From positions 1 to 40,074 of the forward strand of contig NZ_JAMPTM010000028.1 in the NCBI RefSeq assembly GCF_025403375.1: a DNA stretch of 40,074 nt, written 5' to 3'. Positions 7,063 to 14,327 of the stretch are shown here, piece by piece. Below the pieces are notes generated by a model that saw nothing but the letters and a program-made list of their open reading frames with translations, was not told the origin of the DNA and did no database searches. The first letter of the stretch is position 1. Each line of letters begins with the position of its first letter. Both the position numbers and the translations under genes were made by a program. This DNA comes from Frankia gtarii. GTDB lineage: Bacteria; Actinomycetota; Actinomycetes; Frankiales; Frankiaceae.

Positions 7063-8868
7063 TCAGCGTCCGTTCCGCACGAACAACGTTTCGCGGTCGT
7101 ACCGCTCAAGTTCATACCGCTCAAGTTCGTACCGATCCCGCTTGTATCGGGAGTACCGGTTGTAACGATTTTCCCGGCTGACCGTATTTTCGTCGCGGCC
7201 GGGCCGCGAAAACTTCCGGGTTCGGTCGGCGTCGGCCGGCGCTGAACCTGCGGCCGCGGGACCGGGCGTGATCGTGGTGACCCTCGGCGGGGTTCCCGGT
7301 GGCTGCGGGACAGTTCCCGGCGTCGACGGAGCGGCTTTCCTCGACGCTGGGGCTCGCGCCGCGGGTACCGGTGCGGTGGCTCGCGGCCGGGGCGCCGGCG
7401 TCGCCGCCGGGGGCGGGGATGTCCGCCCCGCGGGCTCGGCGGCGATCGCTGCCGTCTCGGCCGGCGTACCGCCATCCGGCGTGGTGAGAACCTCCCGGGC
7501 GGGTTCGGGACTCAGGTCGATCGCCGGTGCGGTGCCGCTCCCACCCGGTTGGTTCGGCGGTGGTGGTGCAACGGCGGGCAGCCAGCCGGCTTCCGCACCG
7601 AGGGACGTCGAGGGGGACCTCTGCTCCCGCTCGGCACCCATGGCGATCGGCACCGCCGCGGCGAGCAGGGCCAGCAGGGCGGCGGCGGTCGCCAGCACGG
7701 CCGCCCGCCGGCGGCGACCACCGTGCCGGTCAGCCGCCGGCCCGGGTCGCAGAGCCGTCCGGCGCGTCGGCAGCCGGGCCGTGTCCGCGCCCGGTACACC
7801 GGGTCGGCCCACTGATCCCGGCGTGCTGGTCGCGTCCGGCGTGCTGGTCGCGTCCAGTGTGCTGACGGCGGTCGGTGTGCTGACGGCGGTCGAGTCGTGG
7901 AGCATGGGAGCCCCCTCGACCTCGCCGCCGATCGGCAGCACGGTCGGAGAACGCCAGCCGTCGAGGGCCCGGGCGACGGCCGGCGCCGAGTCGTCCTCCG
8001 CCTCCGTGCCGCCGAGCAGGCCCAACAGCACCTCACCCGCGGTCGGCCGGGCGTCCGGTTCCTTCTGGAACGCGCGTCGGACCATATCGATCATCCCTGC
8101 CGGCAGGCCGGACAGGTCGGGTTCCTCGTGCAGCGTCCGGTGCAGCAACACGTCGGGCGCGCCGTCCCCGAAGGGCGGCCGGCCGGTCGCGGCGAAGGTC
8201 ATCACCCCCGCCCAGGCGAACACGTCTGCCGCCGCGCCGATCTGATCACTGTGGGCCTGCTCCGGCGCCATGTACCCGGGCGTGCCGATCCACGCGGCGT
8301 CATCGTCGACCGGCGAGGTCGTCCCGAGAGCGTTCGCGATGCCGAAATCGATCACCCTCGGCCCCGCGGGATGCAGCAGGACATTCGACGGGGTGAGGTC
8401 GTGGTGTGCAATGCCGGCCGCGTGGATCGCGGTCAACGCCGACGCCACCCCGATACCGAGGCGTTCCAGATCGGCGGGCGACAGCGGGCCGCCGGCCGTC
8501 ACCGCCTTGCTGAGGGTCGGGCCGGGGACGAACTCGGTGACCAGATAGGGAAATTCGGCGTCCGGGCACGCGTCCAGCACCTCTGCGGTGCAGAATCCGG
8601 CGACCTGCCGGGCATGGGTCGTCTCCCGGCGAAAACGCTCGCGGAACTCCGCCACACTGGCAAGTTCCGGACGAATTACTTTTATGGCGACGAGCCGGCC
8701 GGTCGACGACTCGCCCAGATAGACCGTCCCCATGCCGCCCTCACCGAGCAGGCGCAGGACCCGAAAATCGCCGATCGTCGCCGGATCCGCCGCGCGCAGC
8801 GGCGAGCCGGGCTGGTCGACGGCGGCAGTCTCCGTCGCGACGCCGGCGTCCGCGATGCTGCAGGTCAT
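7063..8868 (-). CDS. Membrane Ser/Thr protein kinase with an extracytoplasmic Tyr/Arg-repeat tail
   Basis: About 601 residues from the ATG at 8868, which has GAGGTGG five bases upstream; a GTG at 8910 would add 14 residues but has a poorer site. The kinase domain contains GEGGMGTVYLG, lysine in VAIKV, catalytic loop HHDLTPSN, DFGIAN and YMAPEQ. The HRD arginine is His and the following Lys is Thr; the catalytic Asp and metal-binding Asn remain, so activity is plausible. One membrane span (AAVLATAAALLALLAAAVPI) follows a Ser/Thr/Ala linker. Outside lie a long Pro/Ala region and an unusual end, RYNRYSRYKRDRYELERY and another ELERY, encoded by 15-bp tandem units. It is convergent with the secreted proteins. 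Confidence 0.9.
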   Translation of the reverse strand: MTCSIADAGVATETAAVDQPGSPLRAADPATIGDFRVLRLLGEGGMGTVYLGESSTGRLVAIKVIRPELASVAEFRERFRRETTHARQVAGFCTAEVLDACPDAEFPYLVTEFVPGPTLSKAVTAGGPLSPADLERLGIGVASALTAIHAAGIAHHDLTPSNVLLHPAGPRVIDFGIANALGTTSPVDDDAAWIGTPGYMAPEQAHSDQIGAAADVFAWAGVMTFAATGRPPFGDGAPDVLLHRTLHEEPDLSGLPAGMIDMVRRAFQKEPDARPTAGEVLLGLLGGTEAEDDSAPAVARALDGWRSPTVLPIGGEVEGAPMLHDSTAVSTPTAVSTLDATSTPDATSTPGSVGRPGVPGADTARLPTRRTALRPGPAADRHGGRRRRAAVLATAAALLALLAAAVPIAMGAEREQRSPSTSLGAEAGWLPAVAPPPPNQPGGSGTAPAIDLSPEPAREVLTTPDGGTPAETAAIAAEPAGRTSPPPAATPAPRPRATAPVPAARAPASRKAAPSTPGTVPQPPGTPPRVTTITPGPAAAGSAPADADRTRKFSRPGRDENTVSRENRYNRYSRYKRDRYELERYELERYDRETLFVRNGR

Positions 8869-9338
8869 CGGTTCCACCTCATCGGGCCCGAGCATGGGTG
8901 CGGATGTCACATCGTCCGAGTTCGTCCGATTCTCCCCGGGTCGGCGTCACCGGCTCCGGAGGCGTCGGTCGGGAGAACCGGCACTCTCCGCTCCCGCCCA
9001 ACGGCCGACAAAACCGTCACCCGGCATCCGACAAAGCCCCGACAAGGACAGACAAGGGCCTATCAGGGCATTCTGCTCCGCCTGCACGGTGCCCGGCCGT
9101 CATCCGGTGAACGAAAGGGCCACGGAAACCCAACCGGCTAACTGCCGACGATCTCGGGCTTGCCGCCGACGACGGGTCACGTCGGACGACGTTTGTCTGG
9201 CCGTCCGGCCCGGAGTGGGTCCGGTGGCCAGGGGCGACGCCCGCTACCTACCCTTCGGTCGTCACCGTGCGGCGCATATCCGCTCCCCGAGGTCGGTCAG
9301 CTCGGTGCCGGTTCCAAGCGGCAGCACGAATCACACGA
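8869..9338. other. 470-bp non-coding gap upstream of the membrane kinase
   Basis: No supported gene was found. The stretch 9008-9055 has several closely spaced CGACAA / GACAAGG words on the plus strand and is relatively rich in A; it is the likely promoter region of the kinase. The rest ends against the 3' end of the TetR gene. Confidence 0.4.
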
Positions 9339-9962
9339 TCATGACTGGCGGGAGCCGGGCAGGTCGAGAGGGATTCGTAGGGGTGGGGCCAACGGTGTGG
9401 CCCGGTCCGAGCGAAACGCTTGTACCAGATACGAGGCGAGTCGCCGCGACGCCGCGGTCGTCATCTCGCGTGTACCGGCATTGATGCCCCCGCTGGCGAG
9501 CAGGATCAGCGACAGGTCGGCGGGGTCGAAGTCATGGCGCAACGACCCGGTCTCCTGCGCGCGGCGTACCAGCTGGGCGAACTGTTCGTGGGCCCGCTGC
9601 CGGAAAATCTCGAATTCCGTCCTGTGCGGAAAAGCCGCGGTGAATGCGGACAGGAAGCGCCGGTCACGATGTTGCTGGGTGCACAGCTTGAGGATGAATC
9701 GGCAGAACCCTCGCCAAGGGTCCGGGTCGGCCAACGCCACGTCGAGTACGTGCGCACAGGCCGCCAGCTGCTCCGCGAAGGCCGCGGCCGCGAGGGCCTC
9801 CTTGGTCGGGAACCGCCGATACAGGGTGGCTGGTGCCAGCCCCGCGCGGCGCGCGATCTCTTCCATCGAGATTTCCAGCCCCTCGTCCGCGAAGGCTGCC
9901 CGCGCCACCTCGAGGATCTTGGCCCGGTTTGCGGCGGCATCCGACCGCAAGCGAGTGGCCAC
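9339..9962 (-). CDS. TetR/AcrR-family transcriptional repressor
   Basis: Starting at GTG 9962, which has AGAGAGG at the right distance, the protein is about 207 residues; starts at 9980 or 10055 are also open. The N-terminal DNA-binding domain is complete: RAKILEVARAAFADEG, EEIARRAGLAPATLYRRF, PTKEAL. The C-terminal ligand domain (about 70-190) resembles that of regulators with RFILKLCTQ and LLASGGINAGT segments. It stands divergent from a small cluster of a luciferase-like fragment and a PPOX oxidoreductase, which it probably controls together with itself. A weak inverted repeat lies between them at 10014-10031. The inducer is unknown. Confidence 0.9.
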   Translation of the reverse strand: MATRLRSDAAANRAKILEVARAAFADEGLEISMEEIARRAGLAPATLYRRFPTKEALAAAAFAEQLAACAHVLDVALADPDPWRGFCRFILKLCTQQHRDRRFLSAFTAAFPHRTEFEIFRQRAHEQFAQLVRRAQETGSLRHDFDPADLSLILLASGGINAGTREMTTAASRRLASYLVQAFRSDRATPLAPPLRIPLDLPGSRQS

Positions 9963-10013
9963 CGTGGACCTCTCTCTCACTTTCGACTCGAGCTGATGAC
10001 TCTTCCCTACCGG

Positions 10014-10031
10014 ACTGATAGGAAAACCAGT
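10014..10031. promoter_or_regulatory. Possible TetR operator between divergent genes
   Basis: ACTGATAGGAAAACCAGT has outer arms ACTG/CAGT with a further matching T/A pair but internal mismatches. It sits 52 bp upstream of the TetR start and before the divergent luciferase-like/PPOX genes, where an autoregulatory operator would be expected. The symmetry is imperfect, so this is a suggestion only. Confidence 0.3.
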
Positions 10032-10151
10032 GTACGGGTCATGAGCGCCGACCACTGGGCCCCGGCCTGCCGGCCGGCAACCTTCCTCCGTGGTGGGTGC
10101 CCCGGCGTCCGCCGCTCGCGCGACGTCTGCCGATATGGAAAGGCATTTGAT

Positions 10152-10304
10152 ATGACCAGCATGCCGCTGGCTGTCCTGGGGCTGGTGCCGCGGACCTCCG
10201 GTGCCACCATCACCGATGCCACCATCACCGATGCACTGCGCAACCCCGATGCACTGCGCAACGCCGTCGACCTCACCCGGAACAGTGAGCGGTTCCCCTC
10301 GTGA
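10152..10304 (+). pseudogene. N-terminal fragment of a luciferase-like (LLM-class) flavin oxidoreductase
   Basis: Fifty residues from ATG 10152 read MTSMPLAVLGLVPRTSGAT and ALRNAVDLTRNSERF. This matches the opening beta-strand and first helix of LLM-class monooxygenases, which are normally over 300 residues. The segment between is expanded by two small tandem duplications: a 15-bp unit at 10203-10232 and a 15-bp word repeated at an 18-bp period (10230-10262). The chain then stops; its TGA overlaps the GTG of the next gene. It may now serve only as a translated leader coupled to the PPOX gene. Confidence 0.65.
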
Positions 10305-10780
10305 CGCTCTCCTCCGTAGACACCGCTTTCATCGAAAAGAATCCCTCCGCCGCAATGATCACTACGACCGCTGACGGCACGGCGAAGGCGGCACGGGTGA
10401 TCGTGGCGCTCGTCGACGGCAGGTTGTGGAGTACCGGCACCGTCGACCGGGCCCGTACCCGTCGGCTGCTGCGCGATCCCCGGTCGACGCTGTTCGTGTT
10501 CTCATCCGGCCACGGCTACCGTTCGCTCGAGACGACCGTGAAGATCATTGATGGGCAGGCGGGGATAGATGCGAACGTCCGCCTGTTCCGCAAGATCCGA
10601 GGGCGGCCGGAGGGACCTATCGAATTCTTCGGAACCGAGTACGACGAGGAGGCTTTCCGCACGGCAATGATCAACGACGGGCGGATTATCTACGAATTCG
10701 ATGTCCTACGGTCATCAGGCGTCGACCAACCACTTACCGAGGCGCCCACGCTCGACTCCCGCTCTCAACACCAGTCGTAA
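10301..10780 (+). CDS. PPOX-class (pyridoxamine-phosphate-oxidase-like, possibly F420-dependent) oxidoreductase
   Basis: The 159-residue protein starts at a GTG that overlaps the upstream stop (GTGA), implying translational coupling. The split-barrel fold is shown by AAMITTTADGTAKAARV, then DGRLWSTGTVDRARTRRLLRD and PRSTLFVFSSG, the pattern of small actinobacterial PPOX enzymes that bind FMN or F420. The C-terminal half (VRLFRKIRGRPEGPIEFF, YDEEAFRTAMINDGRIIYEF) also fits. The cofactor cannot be decided from sequence by eye. It is divergent from the TetR gene and presumably regulated by it. A GC hairpin follows 56 bp downstream. Confidence 0.8.
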   Translation: MTLSSVDTAFIEKNPSAAMITTTADGTAKAARVIVALVDGRLWSTGTVDRARTRRLLRDPRSTLFVFSSGHGYRSLETTVKIIDGQAGIDANVRLFRKIRGRPEGPIEFFGTEYDEEAFRTAMINDGRIIYEFDVLRSSGVDQPLTEAPTLDSRSQHQS

Positions 10781-10835
10781 CGGTCAGCACAACCCACGAC
10801 CAGTACTACGGCCCATCGCCATACGTGGGGGTTCG

Positions 10836-10850
10836 GGGGGCTCGGCCCCC
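10836..10850 (+). terminator. GC-rich hairpin after the PPOX gene
   Basis: GGGGGC (10836-10841) pairs perfectly with GCCCCC (10845-10850) across a three-base TCG loop. There is no T-tract, which is common for actinomycete terminators. It lies between the PPOX stop and the tRNA remnant. Confidence 0.45.
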
Positions 10851-10919
10851 GGCAGACATGACGCGATCCCACCGGCGAAGCCGCCCCAAAGGCGACGCGC
10901 AGGCATGATCAGAGCCGAG

Positions 10920-10953
10920 TGGGCAGGAGCGGGGTCGAACCGCCGACCTTCCG
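10920..10953 (-). tRNA. 3' remnant of a tRNA gene (T-arm and acceptor 3' strand)
   Basis: On the minus strand the segment reads AGGTC (variable loop), GGCGG-TTCGACC-CCGCT (a T-arm with the invariant TTCGA and five pairs including one G-U), then CCTGCCC (acceptor 3' strand) and A as discriminator base. No encoded CCA follows. Upstream no anticodon stem of correct geometry and no matching GGGCAGG 5' acceptor strand are found, so the tRNA is not whole. Such 3' ends are typical left-over attachment sites of integrating elements. The isotype cannot be assigned. Confidence 0.55.
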
Positions 10954-11994
10954 GTCCGGTCAACGGATCGCAGGTCAAAGAGCGGCAGCGAAATCCTCGA
11001 TGACCAGGCTGACGGCCTCGTAGAGATCGGCACGGCGTTTGAAGAAGTCGTCCGCGCCTGGCTCGACCGCCGCCCGCAGGAAGCGCCACTGCACCGGGCT
11101 GAGGTCCTGCGCCTCGTCGATCACCACATGCCGGTATGGCCGTTGCGGTGCCCGTTCCAGCAGACGCGCCGCCTCGATGCAGATCATCTCGTGAGTCCAC
11201 CGACCGGAGGCTCGCAGTTCTCGATCGAACTGCTGCCAGGCGGCCCACACCTGAGCTCGCTGGCGCGGCCCGAGCGGGCGGCCCCGCCCGACCCGGCGCG
11301 CCTTCTGATACCCCGCCTCGGCGAGGATCTCCTGCGCGAGGATGACCTGCCGCCATTCCTCCGACAGAAAGCTCTCGGAGAAGGGGAGGCCGAGACCGCG
11401 AGCGACGGTGCGCCACACCGCCCGTTCCTCAGCGCCGGTCAGGATGGTCGGCTGAGGTTGCCCGGCCCGAAAGACGTCGTAGGCGATCTTGTTCATCGTC
11501 GCAACGGTGATCCGATCACGCATCAGCGGATCGTGGACCAGCAGGTCGATGTCCGCGGTCAACGAGTCGCTCATCGTCGAGGTGAAGGTGGTCAGGAGGA
11601 CCCGGCCGACCCCCTGCGAGGCGAGATCGCGCGCGGTGCAGGGCCACGACGGTCCCCGGTCCCCGGTCCGCCGGTCACCCGTGCCGGCCCCCGAAAACGG
11701 GCCTGAACGATACGGCGCTGGGTCGGGTGCAGATATACCCGCCACAGGGCAAACGGGTGCCGGAACACCTCCAGCAGTTCCTCTGGCCCGTCCACGAGGA
11801 CCACCCGATCCGCGCTGCGCTCAACCGCGGCAACCACGTCATCGGAGTCGAAGGACGCCCGGTCCGCCTCGGATGCGGCCCCGATCTCGGCCCACACCTC
11901 CTCCAGTGTCATTCCCGCCGCCAGGCCGAACAGCGCGTCCCACTGGTTCGGGGGAAGGAAGCCGCGCGCCATCTCGAGCTGCCGCACATCCGTC

Positions 11995-12034
11995 AGCACT
12001 CGAGCGAAGGCCAGAGCACCCGGGCGAAGGCCAG
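11995..12034. repeat. 20-bp tandem duplication inside the helicase pseudogene
   Basis: 11995-12014 and 12015-12034 match at 18 of 20 positions (agcac-cgagcgaaggccag type unit). Twenty is not a multiple of three, so the duplication alone shifts the frame between LAFARVL and TDVRQLE. Confidence 0.8.
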
Positions 12035-12103
12035 TGTCTGCTCGTCGATGCCGAGCCGACGCAGATCCTTGTCCGCCACGTCGGCGAACAGCCTGCTGGG
12101 GAC

Positions 12104-12484
12104 CTACTCGGCCCGTCTGGTCAGCTCCGGAAGCGTCGCGTCGATCGCGACCACATCACGAATCTCGATCCGTTCCGTCGCCGCATTGATCGACACGCGA
12201 CGCCGCCGGGCCCAGGCGTAGGCGTAGGCGTCGTCATGCGGCAACACCTTCAGCAGCGTGTAGGTGTCGCCGTTTTCCGGCTCGAGGACCACGCCCCGCC
12301 AGAACTTGTCGATGCGGATCGACCGGAACCGGTTGTCACGTACGTTCCCGATCTTCTCCAGATGAAGACCGGCGTGGGTCGCCGCCTCGAACTTGGCGAA
12401 CACCTCGAGCACCCGGTTCTGTACCTGTTTCTCCAGGGCCGCGAATCCGAGCAGGAACTCCTTGTCGATCCCGAGCCGCGCCAT
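12104..12484 (-). CDS. Free-standing RelE-like domain left by the amber codon in the helicase gene
   Basis: 126 residues from ATG 12484 are open up to the TAG. The order FLLGFAALEKQVQNRVLEVF, GLHLEKIGNVRDNRFRSIRI, FWRGVVLEPE, YTLLKVLPHDDAYAYA follows the RelE/ParE toxin fold (two helices, then a small sheet ending in a H-D turn). In relatives this domain is the N-terminus of a helicase rather than a toxin. Since the stop leaves it intact, it could still be made; whether it has any activity is unknown. No antitoxin is next to it. Confidence 0.55.
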   Translation of the reverse strand: MARLGIDKEFLLGFAALEKQVQNRVLEVFAKFEAATHAGLHLEKIGNVRDNRFRSIRIDKFWRGVVLEPENGDTYTLLKVLPHDDAYAYAWARRRRVSINAATERIEIRDVVAIDATLPELTRRAE

Positions 12485-12610
12485 GTCACCGTCTCCCGTC
12501 GATTCCGCAAACTTCGCTGCCCCGCACTCCCCGCCCGCGAGCCACCTGCTGTCCGCCTACGCGGGCCACCGGGCGCTCAGCGGACCACCAGGCTCAGCGA
12601 GCCGGCGGGC

Positions 12611-14245
12611 TCAGCGGGCCGCCGCAGTGCCATCCGCACCGGCAAGCAGCTCCCGGACCACGGGCACCATCGGGTACTCCGGTCCCCAGACCCGCAGCAG
12701 GTCGGCGAGCAGCGCAGCGAGGCTCTCGGCTGCGGCGGCCCGATGGCCGGCCCCGAGCTGCAACAGCCCGATCTGGCGGCGCAGTTCGAGGACGCGGGGA
12801 TCGTCCGCGCCGAACACTCGGGTCTCGTCGGGTAGCAGCGCGCCGAGCTGCTCCAGCGCCCGCGGCGTGTCGCCGATCAGAGCCCGGCAGGTCGCCTCCC
12901 GCAGGCGCGCGAGCATCAGCCGTTCGCTGTTCCGACCGTCTCGGCGGGCGAGGTCAGCGACCAGCCGTTCGTACTCGCCGACAGCCTGGCGGAAGTCACC
13001 CCCTTCGAACAACAGCTCGGCGAGCTCGAGACGAAGCGCGAGCACATCGGCGCTGTCGGTTCCCAGCGCCCGGCCGGCCCGATCGACGGCCTCCGCCAGG
13101 ATCGCGGTGGCCTGGCTGTATCGGGAGGAGCGGGCCAGCGAGCGGGCCTCATCCCGGGCCTGGCGAAGCTCGACCTGGTCGATCCCGCTGGTGGACGGCG
13201 ACCGCCGCTGCGGCACGGTCATCGCGTCCGACCGTGCCGGTTCCACGACGCCAGGACCCGGCAGGTCAGGACCCGGCATGGGAGAGGTCGGCGCGGTGGT
13301 AGTCGGCGTGGACGGGGCCGGCGCGGGAGGATGCACGCGGGCGGTGATCCGGTTGTACATCCGGACCGCGTTGTCCGCGGCGGGATCGACGATTCCGGGA
13401 AGGGGAACCAGGTCCGCCATCCAGCCGATCAGCGCCTCATACACCGCCTCCGCCCCGGACGGGCGTTCCTCCGGCGTCTTGCGCAGCAGGTCGGCGACCA
13501 ACCCGTCGAGATTCGAGGGAATGTCGGCGCGCAGGGTGCTGACCCGCGCCGGGACTTCCTCGACCTGCTGATGCATCACCGAGTAGGACGACGACCCGGC
13601 AAAGAGCCGCCGGCCGGTCAGCATCTCGAACAGGGTCGCGCCCAGCGCGTACAGGTCGGTAGCCGGCGCACTGAGCCCGGCGAGCACCTGCTCCGGGGCC
13701 ATGTAGGCGGGACTGCCGAGATGCTGTCCGGTCGAGGTGATCTTCGACAGGTCGGTGCGATCGAGTGCGACCGCGAGACCGAAGTCGAGCACCTTCACCG
13801 TGCCGTCCGGCTCCAGCATCAGGTTCGCCGGCTTGAGATCGCGGTGGACAAGGGAGGCCCGGTGCGCGACAGCCAGCACTGCGGCGGCCTGGGCCGCGAT
13901 GGCCGCCGCCCACCCGATCGGCAACGCTCCCTGCTCGGCAACGAGATCGGCGACGCTGATCCCATGTACCCGCTGCATGACCAGGTAGGGCCGCCCCTCG
14001 TGGGTGCCCGCGTCGTATACGGCGGGAACCCCCGGGTGCACCAGCCGGGCGGTTATTCGTGATTCACGGATGAAACGACGAACGAGCTCCTCGTCGGGCC
14101 GGCCATCGGGAAAACGGACGAACTTCACGGCGATCTCCCGGTCGAGTTTCACATCCCGGCCGACCCAGACCTCACCCATTCCGCCTTTAGCCAGCGGCAG
14201 AGCCTCCAGCTCGTACCGCCGGTCGATCATCCAACGTCCGGCCAT
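12611..14245 (-). CDS. Ser/Thr protein kinase with C-terminal TPR-like region, DISARM-linked
   Basis: 544 residues, ATG at 14245. The kinase domain (1-285) has LAKGGMGEVWVG, lysine in IAVKFV, HRDLKPANLM, DFGLAVA and SPAYMAPEQ, all intact. A Pro/Thr linker (about 310-350) leads into a helical, TPR-like region (about 360-535) with QARDEARSLARSSRYSQA, LRLELAELLFEGGDFRQAV and PRALEQLGALLPDE repeats, suited to protein contacts. No membrane segment is seen, so it is cytoplasmic. It follows the methylase-like gene by 82 bp on the same strand at the end of the drmA-B-C operon. It probably senses or relays infection state to that system, but this is inference. Pgl/BREX systems also use a kinase (PglW), though of a different architecture. 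Confidence 0.9.
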   Translation of the reverse strand: MAGRWMIDRRYELEALPLAKGGMGEVWVGRDVKLDREIAVKFVRFPDGRPDEELVRRFIRESRITARLVHPGVPAVYDAGTHEGRPYLVMQRVHGISVADLVAEQGALPIGWAAAIAAQAAAVLAVAHRASLVHRDLKPANLMLEPDGTVKVLDFGLAVALDRTDLSKITSTGQHLGSPAYMAPEQVLAGLSAPATDLYALGATLFEMLTGRRLFAGSSSYSVMHQQVEEVPARVSTLRADIPSNLDGLVADLLRKTPEERPSGAEAVYEALIGWMADLVPLPGIVDPAADNAVRMYNRITARVHPPAPAPSTPTTTAPTSPMPGPDLPGPGVVEPARSDAMTVPQRRSPSTSGIDQVELRQARDEARSLARSSRYSQATAILAEAVDRAGRALGTDSADVLALRLELAELLFEGGDFRQAVGEYERLVADLARRDGRNSERLMLARLREATCRALIGDTPRALEQLGALLPDETRVFGADDPRVLELRRQIGLLQLGAGHRAAAAESLAALLADLLRVWGPEYPMVPVVRELLAGADGTAAAR

Positions 14246-14327
14246 CGCGCCCCCGACCAGCCTTCCCCCAGCAGACGGCTTGAAATCTTACTCCCATCGA
14301 GAAATATCCACCGGGTAGGAGCCGGCA

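Larger units (their letters stand above)
10975..12484 (-). pseudogene. UvrD/Rep-type helicase gene with RelE-like N-terminal domain, multiply inactivated
   Basis: Stitching frames restores the start of an actinobacterial UvrD-like helicase: an N-terminal RelE-like domain (12484-12107), FADVADKDLRRLGIDEQTLAFARVL, a TDVRQLE...NQWDALFGLAAGM segment, RIVQARFRGPARVTGGPGTG, TIAYDVF-like motif Ia, and VVIDEAQDLSPVQW (motif II). Four lesions are visible: an in-frame TAG at 12104-12106 (probably CAG originally), a 20-bp tandem duplication (11995-12034), a 2-bp loss that removes the Walker A lysine (near 11650-11665), and loss of everything after motif II near 11045. It lies 126 bp downstream of the kinase of the DISARM operon and abuts the tRNA remnant. 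It cannot work as a helicase. Confidence 0.85.

Noticed and set aside
10918-10985. Complete tRNA gene on the minus strand
   Set aside because: T-arm and acceptor 3' strand are good, but no anticodon arm, D-arm or matching 5' acceptor strand can be folded.
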